A stretch of DNA of 64,000 bases, taken from positions 3,788,001-3,852,000 of the forward strand of contig JAQPZY010001659.1 in NCBI GenBank assembly GCA_029931535.1, given 5' to 3'. Made by a program: the position numbers and the translations under genes. The notes beneath the pieces were generated by a model. The model did no database searches. It saw nothing but the letters and a program-made list of their open reading frames with translations, and was not told the origin of the DNA. Shown piece by piece: positions 33,175-47,050 of this stretch. The first letter of the stretch is position 1. Each line of letters starts with the position of its first letter. This DNA is from Margaritifera margaritifera. Its lineage: Eukaryota > Mollusca > Bivalvia > Unionida > Margaritiferidae.

Positions 33175-34985
33175 TCATTATGGCCACCGTGGCAGCCATC
33201 TTGAAACTCTTGTTATTGCTACTTCTCCTAAATGGATGGTCATGTCAACATGGGGTTTTCACTAAAAGACTTCTTATGATACCTAGTTGTTCCTAAATAA
33301 AAATGGTGCCGATGTGACTTCCATTATGGCCACCATGGTAGCTGTCTAGACAATCTTGTTATCTGCCCGAACAGAAAGTGATATTGACATGGGGTTTTTA
33401 ATTGGTCCTAAATGAAAATGGTGCCAGTCTGAGGTCTAATATCTTTTTATCACTATTCCTCCTGAATCTATGGTGATATCAACATGAGGTTTTCACTGAA
33501 AGGCCTCTTATGATGTCTGGTTGGTCCTATATGAAAATGGTGCTAATCTGAAATCCAGTATGGACACCAAGGCTGCCATCTTGAAAATCTTATTTATATG
33601 CCTCCTGAATGGAAAGTCATAATGATATGGGGTTTTCAACAGAAGACTTCTTATGAAATCTAGATGGCTCTAAATGAAAATGGTATTAATCTGACATCCA
33701 TTATGGCTGCCATGGCAGCCATCTTGTAAATCTTGTTATTACTCCTCTTTCTGAATGGATGGTCATCAGCATTAGGTTTTTACTAAAAGACTTCTTATGA
33801 TGTCTAGTTGGTCCTAAATGAAAATATTGCTGATCTAATGTCCAATATGGTGCCCATAGCAGCCATCTTTAAATCTTGTTATCGCTACTACTCCTGAACA
33901 AAAAGTCATATTGACTTTGGGTTTTCACAAGAAGACTTCTTATGATGTCTAGTTGATCCTAAATGAAAATGGTGCCACTCACACGTCAAATATGGCTGCC
34001 ACTGTGGCCCTCTTGAGAGTCTTCTTACTGCTACTCCTCTTCAATGGATGATCATATCAACACGGTGTTTTTTACTAAAAAGACTTCTTATGATGCCCAG
34101 TTGGTTCTAAATGAAAATAGTGCTGCTCAGACATCCAGTATGGCTACCATAGTGGCCTGATGGTGGCCATCTGGAAAATCTTATTATTGCTACTTCTAAA
34201 TGAATGATCATATCAGCATGGGGTTTTTACTTAAAGACGTCTTATGATGTCTAGTTGATCATAAATGAAAATGGTGACAATCTGACCTCCAACATGGCCA
34301 CCACAATGGCCATCAGGAAAATCTTTTTATAGCTATTTCTCCTATATGGCTGGCCATATCAACATTGTGCTTTCACCAGAAGACTTCTTATGATGTCTAG
34401 TTGGTACTAAGTGAAAATGGTGCAAATCAGATATTCAATATAGCCACCATGGTGGCAATGTTGAAAATCTTGTTATTGTTGCTCGTCCAAAACAAAGTCA
34501 AATCAACATGGAGTTTTCACCAGAAGACTTCTCATAATGTCTTGTTGGTCCTAAATTAAAATGGTACTGATATAGATTCCACTAAGGCCACCATGTGGGC
34601 CATCTTGAAAATATTGTTATATTGACTCCTTCCAAATGGATGGCTATATCAACATGGGGTTTTCACCAATAGACTCCTTATGATGTCTATAGTTGGTCCT
34701 AAATGAAAATGGTGCCAATCGTACATCCAGTATGGATGCCACTACAGCTGTCTTGAAAATCTTGCTGTCATTACTCCCCCTAAATGGATGGTCATATAGA
34801 CATGGGGTTTTCAACAAAAGACTTCTAATGATGTCTTCTTGGTCCTAAATGAAAATTGTGCCAATCTGACATCCATAATGTCCACCACAGCAGCTAATTT
34901 GAAAATCTTGTTGTTGGTGAAGAATATCAGAGATGGAAATTCTTTTCACCCAGTTGAATGTCAGTCCCTTCAAGGGACTCTTGTT
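33175..34985 (-). repeat. ~148-bp family A array, third locus, inverted, ending in a hairpin
   Basis: About 13 units in inverse orientation (GGCAGCCATCTTGAAA, GGATGGTCAT, ATGGGGTTTTCAC, GACTTCTTATGATGTCTAGT, GGTCCTAAATGAAAATGGTG). The array ends at the palindrome AGTCCCTTCAAGGGACT (34963-34979) followed by CTTGTTT. The same end, inverted, starts the arrays at 5246 and 18700. Confidence 0.87.
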
Positions 34986-36095
<1,110 letters not shown>

Positions 36096-36100
<5 letters not shown>

Positions 36101-37006
36101 CTTACAGTACATAAAAGATAGATTTATACATGCATCTGACATTGGCCCTGGGCCAGAGTTCATCTATAACCCCCCAAGGGACTAAGCCCCTAGGTCATAG
36201 CTTGGATACTACTGATATCCCCACCATATAACCATTTACATACTTATTGTTCACATGCACACACCAAAATGACAATTGCCCTTGGGGCAGTTCTTACTCA
36301 AGAGGTTGAAACTTTGGGTGCAGGTCGAAATGAGGAACTGCAGTGATACATGTTTTACAAATATAAAAATTCTAGTTCTTAAGTGTATGAAAGCGCTGAA
36401 AACATTTTGAATTGCGTGTATTTGCAAATTTATATTTAAAAAGGGAGACCAAAAATAAAAGTTGTCCAAGAAGATCATTTTCTTTATATGCTTAATTTAT
36501 TGATTCATCTAGAGACTGCTTGTACAACACATATCACCACACTTCCATGTTTTCTCCCACTCCCTAAATCTTGGGCCCAAGGGTTCAGACTATGCAGGAT
36601 AAGAATATGGCCAGGGATCCAATGTCAGTTTTCTATCTGAATTTTTCTTTACTATTCCTGCACGTGTATATATAGATTATAGAGTGGTGCTGACAATAGT
36701 TTCCAAGTTATGACCTAAAAGCCACATCTGTATGCCCCTGGCATATGACAATTCAAAACCCCCACTGATTTATGTTGACACTTGCAGTCAATGATCACAC
36801 ATACCAGTTTTCAAACATGCAAGACTGTCAACTCGGGAGTTATAAAATATTTATGTACAAACTTTCGCTGTCTTGAATAGTATAGGAGTTGTGTGACTTT
36901 ACAAACAAATGCACAAATGGGCAGGATTACAAAATCATGTAATGTTTGAAGTCAAACATGGGGATTATGATTAATATTTTACTTGGCAGGATTTTTATCC
37001 ATGAAA
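36096..37006. repeat. Further dispersed GGGTCATA-type repeat and spacer
   Basis: Phrases CCCCAAGGGACTAA, AGGTCATAGCTTGGATACT (36160-36220) and CCAAGTTATGACC (36700) extend the same dispersed family. The rest is unassigned. Confidence 0.5.
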
Positions 37007-37014
37007 GCCTATAG

Positions 37015-37178
37015 CAGCCATTCACAACCTCAGGTCACAACCCTATTCAGGGTCACTAGGGGGTCCTCAGTAGGGTCACGAAGGGTCATCAGAAGAAATC
37101 ATATCATAAGCCTGAGGGTCGGGAGGTCCTGTTTGTGGCCAATTTAGGGTTGAAGCAAAAAAATTTTGTGAACCACTG
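37015..37178. mobile_element. 164-bp hAT-like MITE with 8-bp target duplication
   Basis: The left end CAGCCATTCACAACCT and the inverted right end CAGTGGTTCACAAAAT share CAG...TTCACAA. Flanks GCCTATAG (37007-37014) and GCCTATGG (37179-37186) match at 7 of 8 bases, the duplication size of hAT elements. The CAGTGGTTC-CAA end is the classic hAT (Charlie-type) pattern. There is no coding capacity. Confidence 0.78.
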
Positions 37179-37186
37179 GCCTATGG

Positions 37187-38010
37187 CATGCTGTCTGCTG
37201 TCTGTTACTAAGAATAGTTTGTGTTTCTAATAATAAGGCACTTTCTGTATTTAGCTCATTCGGCCATTTGACCTTGAAAGGCCAGCCAGATAAGTAAAGA
37301 AACATAATTCAGATTCTGATCCTGTGGGGAATGATTAGTGATTACTGGTACTTCCCTTGATATAGTTTGACAGTGTCTGCGTTGCATTTCAAACAAATTA
37401 AAAAATCATTTAAATAGAAAATGCTCATCAAAGGTAATTGCATAAATATTTTTCTCAAAATATTTTATGAATTTATTAATCAATTCTCTGTTAAGAAATA
37501 AAGAGAAGAAAACACTTGAGATTTATAATTAAGATTACATGTATTTAGATACTTATGATCATCAAAAGGAACATCTCAAGTTATGTTCATCCATTTAATC
37601 CTGTTAAATATAATATTACCTCTACATTCCAAGTCAACAGTATTGGTCAATACTTTGATTTTTATTTTAATGTTTCTCTTTTAAATAGAGTCATGGTTGC
37701 TCACTAGGATGCTAAAGATGGAGCACTGACTACAATGCTGAGTCATAATATAACTATGCAGAATTTAGGTGATGGTGACACTATTTTGGAGGAGTCAGGC
37801 AGGAAAGTGGAGCAAGAGGAATGGTAAGCGATATCTCCAGAGTGCCTGTAGCCCAGCTCTTCCCAGCACTTCCATAAAAAAAATTAAAATAACTTACATG
37901 GCAGATATTAGTACAATACTGCTTGTATACTTTATAATACCCTTTATTTAGCGCACCTGACGTTAAGGTCAACAATAATTATGTTATTGTTCTTTGTATG
38001 TTGTGTATCA
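37187..38010. other. Spacer without recognised gene
   Basis: AT-rich sequence; a short open stretch at 37769-37951 has no recognisable similarity. Confidence 0.5.
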
Positions 38011-38019
38011 TCCATGAAC

Positions 38020-38395
38020 ATATTCATCTTCTTCTCAAAAACTGCTCAACAAAATTTGACCAAATGTCAAAGGTGGCATCCTGGTGTGAGTATCTGTTAT
38101 ATTTTTACAAATTATGCTTATCTGCCATGAAATATAGCCAATGTGAGTAAAAGTAGATAAAAATATTTTAATGATTTCACAAAATCTGTTGAGCAGAATT
38201 TGACCAACTTTGACAGAAAGCATCCAGGCATCAAGGCCATTAAAATTTCTACAAATGATGCTAATCCACTGTCAAATATGGCTGCCATAACTATATATAT
38301 GTGTGTGTGTGTCTTCTTAAAATCTGCTGAAATTTTTTTCACCATATTTGACAGACAGCAATCATCATGGCATGGAGGCCTTTAAATTTTATACA
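38020..38395 (+). repeat. Degenerate ~150-bp repeat (family D), about three units
   Basis: AATTTGACCAA(C/A)TTTGACAGAAAGCATCC with GGCATCAAGGCC and AATATGGCTGCCATAA recurs about every 150 bp. One further unit lies at 44130-44240. The next element (38404) inserted directly after this block. Confidence 0.65.
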
Positions 38396-38403
38396 AACAA
38401 GTA

Positions 38404-41400
38404 CCATATTTTGGTGTGTATAACGTGCATCCCGAATTTCTACCCAGAATGAGGGGGAAAATCGTAGTTCTGCCATATAACACGCATTGGATAGTGCACA
38501 GATTATCATTGGTTATACGATGTCTGAATTCTTTACAATAAACTAGCGTCTGACTGTTTCTCTGGTCTTTTCTGTCAGTACACGACACCCGATTATAACC
38601 AATACTGTTTTTTTTTTACAGATATCGTAAAAGAAAGAATGAAAAAGAGGCAAACTTTAAAGTATATCTTTCCGATTTTATGGTTGGCCCTTAAAAGAGA
38701 CATTTGTTGATGGAGTTCAGTCTATTGCATCAAATCCCTCAAATTCCTATTCGTCGTCAACACACTTGAAAAGTCGCCCTATGTCCTCATCTGTTTTCAT
38801 TCCTGGCATTTGATCGAATACAAGATGCTTTGTGAAAGTTCAGGTCCAGTATTTACACTTAATTGGACTATTATGACACTTCGAAAATATATCTCAGTGC
38901 CCTAGATAGAATTTACCAAGTCAATACTTCGTAATTATATTTGGCACATCAAAACTTTAGCCGGCACTGATTACCTTTGAAAACACCATGCTGAGTCAAT
39001 TAAATATTACTCACTCTATTGTAACAAAGAAGGATCAAATGCTGTAGTTTAAGATTAGAAATAAAACAAAGAGCCAAGGTTATTTTCCGAAGAAAAGTAA
39101 ATAAATTGGAAGTTTACCTAGACAAAGCATTGTAACTATGTTAAGCACATCAAAGCTTAGCCGGCACTGATTACCGTGAAAAGATCACACCGAGTCAATG
39201 AAGCATTGATCACTGTAGTTACAAAAATATATCAAATACTATGATTTAAGATGAGAAATAAAACTTAGAACGAAGCTTATTTTCCAAAGAAAAAAAAAAA
39301 GAATGTTTTCCGACTTCATACAATAATTGAGTATTTTGTTTCACGATGTGTCATTGTTACTGTAACAGACTAACCATAGTCAGGAAAAAGATGTACCCGA
39401 AATGTGCCTCTGATGAGAAAATTAACACTGCTTTAATTCTACCGTATATACTCGATTATAAGTCGACTCCCCCTTTTTAGGGCTGCAAAAAGTCAATTTC
39501 TCTGACCCTCCTATAAGTCGGGGTGTATTTTGCAAGTCAGATCCATCTGAAGGAGTGACTTGTCAGTGAGTCAGAGTTGCACTTTGGAAATATTAACAAG
39601 CCAAACTGTACAGATAGATAGATAGAAAAAATAAAGACAAAACCAGTGTAAAATACAATTATATTATTGAGTGAAATACGTCACAAATAAATTGACAACT
39701 TACAATTTGTCCATCTTCATGTAATAAAATCCATTGAAGTCCATAATGCTTGACATTTTAAATCCATTTATATGATAAATCTATTAATTCAGTTATAGGT
39801 CACATACTTTTATAAAAGTAGTAGTTTAGAATGATCCGATTCACAATATTCCGTAATATGTTGATTCCACACGTTGTACAAATAAACAATGAAAGTTAAG
39901 TCCACATTTTTGTGATTTACAATATCCTGTAAATATCACTATCTAAAATCATCTGGTACAAAGTCCAATAATTAATCCTCATTGTTTGATAAAGTTCTGA
40001 AGTACTACATTGTCATCTAGTCATTGTAAATCGTCGTTGTCTAGTCATTGTAAATATCGTCCAACTCTGATTTCCTCAGCTTTACTGTCATATGCAGGTG
40101 CTTATGCAGAAACTGAGCTTGGGCTCTGTATGTAACACTTTGATCATAAAGTCTGAAATCTATTAAAGGAGGCAACTGAACACGTGTCAGTTGTGTGGCA
40201 AGATCACAGGGAGTTCAAATAACCACCCTCTGTTACTTGGCACTGAACAAGTATCAAACTCGCGGCCTGATCAAAGGGTCATCATGTGAGAAAACAAAGA
40301 GGGTGGTGGCTTTACAAGCTAATGGATTAAGGTCAAAGTATACGCACAGGAAGTTTTAGAACTCTACTTGGCACTGAACAAGTATTAAATTCAAGGCTCG
40401 ATCAAAAGAATTGTCAACTTGAAAACAAAGCGAGTGTCTTTACTAGCCAAGGGCTTATCGGCTCATGTGCACTGGCAGATAACTTGGGAAATATCACTTG
40501 GGAATTAAATCTGACTTGTAGAAAAGGAAAAGGAAAATACAAATTAAATAAAAACTTTTATTGCATCAAGCACAGTGTTTATACAGCAAAACAAATATTA
40601 ATACAAATACAGCTTGAAAATGGACGCAATATACTTACTAGTAAACACCCACAGTAAACAATATTGACGGACACTTCACATTGCGGTATTTAATTTACCG
40701 GTAATATTTTCAGATTATTAAAATCAAAATAACTGTAGATACAAGTATTGTGTAATGAATACCGTCAGGAAACGGATAAACACAGTGCATACCATATATG
40801 CATTACTGAATGGAAATAGTGGCATGAAAACATACATATATTTGAATTGACAGTATTTTTATGTATTGCAAACATCTAGAGTTTCCAACATTACCCCTAG
40901 ATTTATAAATTTTTTTAATGTCGCACTTATAAGACGAACTCTGCATGAATAGAATTTTAGGTAAAAAAAACGTTGACTTATAAGCGAGTATATACGGTAA
41001 ATATTATTTTCAATTTAAACAAGAATAAATTATGAAAACAATAATTCCATCCACAGTTATCCAATATTGAACATTGACAGATACGGTAATCATATATGAG
41101 CTCTGCTGATAACCACACACCGAGTCAATGAAGCATTTATCACTGTATAGTCACAAAGAAATATCAAATACTATCATTTAAGATGAGAAAAAAAACTAAG
41201 AACTAAATTTATTTTCCAAATGAAAAAAAAAAGAATGTTTTCCAACTTCATACATTAATTATTTTGTTTCACAATATGTCAGTGTTACCGTAACAGAAAA
41301 ACCGTAGTCACAAAAAAATATGTCACCTAAGTGAACATTAACACTGCTTGAATTATATTATATTTCAGTTCAACCAAGAATAAATGTAGACAAAATGTAT

Positions 41401-41859
41401 TAGATCCACAGTTATAGAATACTGAACATTAACAGTACAGGTATGGTAATCATATTTGTTCCGCTGCATTGCGGTACTTTGCACAACAAGTTACCAGTCG
41501 TTATATACATCAATTTCTGGTTGAGGCACAGAACAAAATACTACACAGTGATGTGAAATGAAATGAGTTTATTAACATAAGCAATCAAATAACAAGTCTA
41601 TTAAGGTTTGTAAGCATTGTTTATTTCATTAATAAGGCTAGTACCGGTAAACAATTTAATTACAATGCAATGTGCAACGGATATTATATTTGACAAGGAG
41701 TGAATGTGACACATGTAGACAGTTATAGTGCCTTCATCCTTTCGTCAGATCAACCTGGAAAAAAACTTTATATTTTAGTTCTTCTATAAAATGTGCACCC
41801 CCGACTTAAAATAAGAAAATTAGGTGAAAAAAGTGCACGTTATACACAGCTAAATACGG
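38404..41859. mobile_element. 3.5-kb TA-flanked element hosting a nested transposon
   Basis: The left end CCATATTTTGGTGTGTATAA (then CGTGCA) and the inverted right end CCGTATTTAGCTGTGTATAA (then CGTGCA) match well. TA is at 38402-38403 and 41860-41861. Inside, three ~200-bp units (38940-39100, 39120-39370, 41090-41330) share AGCCGGCACTGATTACC or CACACCGAGTCAATGAAGCA, ATTTAAGATGAGAAA and AATGTTTTCC. Another element splits them at 39442-40997. No transposase frame was found, so it is non-autonomous. Confidence 0.75.
39442..40997. mobile_element. 1.56-kb nested TA-flanked transposon, non-autonomous
   Basis: The left end CCGTATATACTCGATTATAA and the inverted right end CCGTATATACTCGCTTATAA (both continuing GTC) are nearly identical, with TA at 39440-39441 and 40998-40999. 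A second inner pair exists (CCTCCTATAAGTCGGGG and CGCACTTATAAGACGAACT). The interior lacks a transposase and shares about 200 bp with 26940-27150 in inverse orientation. I do not assign a superfamily; TA duplication suggests Tc1-mariner. Confidence 0.82.
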
Positions 41860-41861
41860 TA

Positions 41862-44125
41862 TTTGCTTTTTAAAATGCTTGAAGGCTCTGGTATATTCAA
41901 ATGATTGTTTGGTTTTTTAAAAAGAAAAAAAGTTTAAAAGACAACAAATTTAGTGGTGGGAGGGCAGGACAAGTAGGACAGGTGATCTATTTGAAGCAGG
42001 AAAATTCTTTTGATGTTGAGCAGGTGCAAGATAATCTTAAGTTGTTAATTTATTTATTTATTTATTTATCAATTGCCTTCAAGTTGTCATCATTGATCAT
42101 AATTGGATTTATTAGGTGAAGAAAATCCCTTTCTTGTTAAATATCAGTTGATGGAATGGATTACCTTTCAAAGAGAACATTTCTCAAAATACATGTAGTC
42201 TAAATCTAGCCACATACAGTGTACATGTGCTTTTTGTATGATGCAACTAATGCTATGTATTTTCCTGGGTTTTTTTCTGTCAAAATATGGCTGACAGAAA
42301 ATAATATCAAGTTTTTAAGCATGGCACAAAGCCTAGAATGATGCTAATTGCTTTCAGATTTTTTCTGGCATTGGCAGATATTTATACATATACTACTTTA
42401 TTGTGGCACTGGCAGTGTACAACGGTACTTCTCATACTATGCTTGCATGTATTTCTGATGGTGGACCATTTTAAAAGGCTATAACTTCAGTAAAGTACTG
42501 TACAACATTAGTTTTTCTCTTTGCTATTTAATGTGTTATGAAAAATCGGCAAACCGATGTACACAAAGAATTTTTTCTATTTTTTTATTTTGAAATAACT
42601 TATATGATGAGTAGATTCAAATAGTTGCATGAGACCTGCAATTGGACAGGTTAGTGCTATTGCAAGTTGAATCCTATACATGCCTATTGAACATTACATG
42701 CCTAATCACTTGCTATTACAGTTGTCACCAAAACTCAGTGATGCAGATATTTATTATTCTTGAATTTATTAGCATCAAGATACATAGGACCTTTTTTGAC
42801 ATTTCCGAATGCAGCATAGATTGACAACACATGGTCTGGTAAATATGCATGCCAGCAAACAAATCTTACTGATGTGCACATAAAATACACATGTAACAAT
42901 TTGATTCTGGGCCGTCTGAGAGTGACACCTTCTTAGCCAACTGAAGCTGATGTAAGAAAACCCCCACATGCTCTGCCTACATGGACTTGAGACAGTAATT
43001 TAGTTCTGTACTGTTATGTCATTGTGTTACTTTGACCAATCAGGTGTCCTTTCTTATATGAATTTTGGGTAAATTTTCATCATAATGGCTGAAATACCTT
43101 CCGAAATTAATATATTCCATGCCTTGATGAAGAGCAATGATGCCAATCTGCCACAAATATAGCCGTCATTACTACAAAATGACTTCTCAAAAACTGATAA
43201 ACAGGGTCTCTGTTGTTTGCATCTGGACCCGGTTTATACGTGAGTATATACGGTAAAAGTAAAAAAAAATGTAAACAAGAAACCGGTTTTATAAAATTCA
43301 GCAATCCCATTTATATACTACTGTATGTAATTCATGTACAGCGTACATGTTTAAAGAGACTCTCTGAATGTACTTAAAGAAATTAAAGGGCATGTATATC
43401 AAGTTAGCTTTGTTCTTATCATTTTTGTAGGAAGCATTAAAGAAAAACTTTTTGGGCACACAATTTGCAAAATTCAGTGTATATGCATATGCAGATTTGC
43501 AATCATGATCAACAAGCTGCTTGCCTCATGTCCACTAGACTACCTATCAAACGGTTTGTAGACCACGATATCCTGCTGAATCATTGGTTGTAGAGTACAT
43601 CATTATCTAGTCATATTACTAGTTCATTAATGTGTTACCTAGGGTGGCCATGTTATGCAGATGAGTGTGGTGGCTTGTTATTTTGTGAGCCAGATTGCTC
43701 TATACATAAATTTATTTGAAAAGATTGACAGCTATTGAAAAGCAGGCATGAACATACAGTGGGTCTGACATTTAAGACATGAACAATATAAATTTGGAAC
43801 CTACTGCCCCAAAACAAGTGAAGACAAGTAAGACACATGGACTATTCTTGGCATGCTATAAAATGGAATGTTGCAAGGCATCTGATCAAGTGTTAAATTT
43901 AGTGTATTATCCAGATTATGGTCTTGGTTAGGAGTTAACAATTATAGCAAAAACATCTGACCTTAAGTTGCTGTTAATGAATAGATTCTCTGTCACTAAA
44001 TATACATATTGCATAATGATATAGACATATTACACCTTTGTTTGCCACATTTATTATTTTTGAACCACTGTACCCTTAGTTTTCATCATAAGGGGGTGCA
44101 TGTAACCCCAGCTACAAAAGTGTGT
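41862..44125. other. Spacer with one isolated transposon end
   Basis: Mostly unassigned AT-rich DNA. At 43230-43255, TTTATACGTGAGTATATACGG followed by TA matches the right end of the 46227-46443 and 39442-40997 elements, with no partner nearby. It is probably a deletion derivative. Open stretches in this region show no recognised domain. Confidence 0.5.
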
Positions 44126-44261
44126 GGGAATGCCTGTATTTGACCAACTTTGACAGAAAGCATCCTGGCATAAAGAACTTTCAATGTTGGACAAATGATT
44201 CTTATGTGCCATCAGTATGGCTGAAGATACTAAATAAGGGAAACCTTGGAACAATTATCGT

Positions 44262-44690
44262 TAGCTTACCTGGTCAAAATCCAAGTGAGCTTATGGTATG
44301 GCCTTTTGTTTGTTAAGCGTCATCCATCCTTCCATTAACACTTGTTTGTGAACACTATGGAGGATTTGTTTCTGATAAGATTTTGATCAGATTTTGGTAT
44401 TTATATCATCAAGATCTCCAAGGAGTTCGATTATGATCACATCCATGCATATTAATGAGGTGATCTTGCATCTGATTGGTGAGCTTGTGAAAACTCTATA
44501 GATGATATTTCTGATCAGATATCTCACCCACTTGGGCATCTTGCTTTCATAACATATGCAGTATACATCATTGAAATACATTTCTTAAGAAAGCATCCTA
44601 CTAACCTGGATTTTTTGGTCAACTGATCTTGCATTTGACTATTAGACAAATGTCAGCCAGCTGAGGCCCATTTGGGCCTCTTGTTTATAG
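44262..44690 (+). mobile_element. Helentron/pearl-like non-autonomous element
   Basis: The left end is TTAGCTTACCTGGTCAAAAT then CCAAGTGAGCTTATGG. The right end is CAGCTGAGGCCCATTTGGGC then CTCTTGTTTATA, where GGCCC-ATTT-GGGCC forms a hairpin just before CTTGTT. The core holds part of a tandem unit (CATGCATATTAATGAGGTGA, ATCTTGCATCTGATTGG). Such ends and tandem cores are known from molluscan repeats related to pearl elements. It is preceded by one family D unit (44130-44240). Confidence 0.62.
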
Positions 44691-45405
44691 ATAAATTTCC
44701 AATTTTTCTCTTGCCAGCAGGGCATATGGCATAGGCAAGATCTAGGTATCACTTGAACAAGACCCATGCATATTAATGATGTTAACTTGCACCATGCCTG
44801 AGCTTGCCATGCAATAGCAACTATATTTCTGATTTTTTTTTATTTTTATAAAACTTGTTAAATGGTCTTATATCATCAAGATGTTGGATGAGTTTGATTA
44901 TGAGCTAGATCTACATATATTTTTTTTTATGAGTCAATCTTATATCTGATTGACTGAGCTTTTAGCCGCTCTGGAGACTGAATTTCTATCAGATTTTGCT
45001 CCCGCTTGGTAAATAAGCTTATACCATCATTGTCTTAGACAGGATATTTAATAAGTGAGATCTGCACATATTAATGAGATGAATTGCATCTGACTGACTT
45101 AGTTTGTTACCTCTCTCAATCTTGCGATTATATTTCTCATCCATTTTCAGTAAAACTTGGTAAATAGGTTTAAATCATGCAGATCTTGGATGAGCTTGAT
45201 TATAAACAAGAGACTATGCATATTAATTACGCCTTTATCTTTGGAAAGAATTTTTATCAGACTGTAGTAAACTAGGTAAATTCACCATGATATAAAGTTT
45301 GTGGATTGTTTGCATAGGATTGTGTTCTTATATTACTGCATAAGCTTGTTTAGTTCTGTAAGCCAGGTGAGCAATATCAGACCCACTTGGGCCTGTTGTT
45401 GCATG
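44690..45405 (+). repeat. Tandem ~165-bp repeat array with a second hairpin end
   Basis: About four units with GATC(T)AGATTTTG, AACTTGGTAAAT, ATATCATCAAGATCTTGGATGAG, TTTGATTATGA and GCATATTAATGA. The array closes at 45355-45400 with AGCCAGGTGAGCAATATCAG, ACCCACTTGGGCCT and GTTGTT, a variant of the right end at 44690. The upstream element may extend through here. Confidence 0.65.
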
Positions 45406-45409
45406 AGTT

Positions 45410-46220
45410 TACTCTGAAGATTAAATGAAATTTTTCTCCAAAATATATCTTTCCATTTGTACACATTTTGAAAAAGATAATATTTGTTTTGAAATATTCA
45501 TCAAAGTGTTGTTTAATTCACTTTTCAAATTATGCGATTAGACTAGTTACATGATAGAAGATAATGCTTGTAACAATTGTTACAAACTAGTGATATTTTT
45601 TTGTTTTCATGAATCAGTTTAATAATTTAGTAATCTTAATCATGGTCATTATCTTAATTATTCATTTAAAACTGTTTGTTTGAAAGCTTTAAATCTATCG
45701 ATAAATAAACAAAAGTTGCAAAGAAAAACAAATGCATTTTCAGTGCCATTGTGAAAGGATATTCCAATGGCAAAATTTGTATATTTTGCATTGACAAAAA
45801 TGATCATTTTGAGATTATTTGGACAAGGAACTTCTGAATAAAAGTATCACTCAGATGCAGAGTGAAAAGAGAAAGTCGACGCTGCAACTTCCAGAATTTC
45901 TGTAGTCCTGTGCATCTGTCTGGAACCTATTTTTCATAATTAACACTGTACATTAGACTCTCCTGTTTTTGGAACTCCTTGATATTACTGTTGATTGTTA
46001 ACAATACATAGCTGTGGATTTTCCTGCAGTCTTTTTTACATATTGGCTTCCAAACCAAAAGGTAAATTAAAATCTGTTAAATTAAGTCATTTGCATGCAT
46101 AAGTCAGTCTACTACATGACCTGAGGTAAGTCAATTAAGGCTTTGGTTAATTAAGTAATTTGATTGGTTGATCACCCATCTCTGTCAACTGGAGTACAGT
46201 AAGGCTAATAAGCCACAATC
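45410..46220. other. Spacer, no gene recognised
   Basis: AT-rich sequence without conserved coding stretches, arrays or inverted ends that I could see. Confidence 0.5.
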
Positions 46221-46226
46221 AAAGTA

Positions 46227-46443
46227 CCGTATATACTCGCATATAAGTTCGGTCCAAATCCAAACAACATAGACCCTGATCTGCCATCACATAATGCATT
46301 GGCAGATCAGGGTCTGTGTGGTTTGTTCTACTGATTAGTCCTTACAAACTGCATCGACCCAGATCTGCCGGCACATTATGCAACGGCAGGACTGGGCCTA
46401 TGCACTTTGCAGTTGTTATTGGCTTATACACGAGTATATACGG
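46227..46443. mobile_element. 217-bp MITE with CCGTATATACTCG ends
   Basis: The left end CCGTATATACTCGCATATAA and the inverted right end (TTATACACGAGTATATACGG) are flanked by TA (46225-46226, 46444-46445). The interior has its own imperfect inverted and direct repeats around CAGATCAGGGTCTGTG and CAGATCTGCCGGCACATTATGC. A diverged relative lies at 10690-10855, and the ends match the larger nested element at 39442-40997. Confidence 0.82.
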
Positions 46444-46445
46444 TA

Positions 46446-47050
46446 ACAGTTTTGGGATATTAATAACAGCTGATAGAAGTTTATCTTGTACAATTATATG
46501 ATAACAATCAGAGCATCAATCTTATCTGTAACTGATATATGTCACTTTTGGTTGAAATTTCACTTATTCACAAAAAATAGCTGAAGATTTTCGAACTGCC
46601 AAATGAAAGTTTTCTAAATAATCACCACCTATGGCAATCTATTGCCATTTGTGATTTGGCAATCACTTGTTTAAACCTAGTAATAAAAGGTTACTGTAGT
46701 ATATCAATATAATTTTTATATGATTATAAAGTGAAACCTCCTTCATTAGAACAACAGTTGGACATGACAGTATGTTCTCATGATACACTGATCTGGAGTA
46801 GAAAAGATCATTTTGAAACTAGGACAAGAAATTGGATGCCACCAAGGTTTGATTTGGAAGGTGTCAGTGGAATTGAGCCACATGGAAAGGGGAGAGCTTA
46901 GATCTGGGGAAGGGTCTTCTGATAGATCTGAGTCACCTGACCAACCTTTCCCCGGTCACTGGGCACCAGTCATTGGGGCACCTTGGGCTGAGTCCCTCCC
47001 CCCCCCCCACTGGACTGCCGTTTTATCCTGCAGGGGACTGGGGATTGGCT
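46446..47050. other. Spacer and left flank of the second DIRS-like element
   Basis: No clear terminal repeat was found. GC content rises from about 46860, where the retroelement sequence probably begins; a C-run is at about 46999-47009. Confidence 0.4.
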
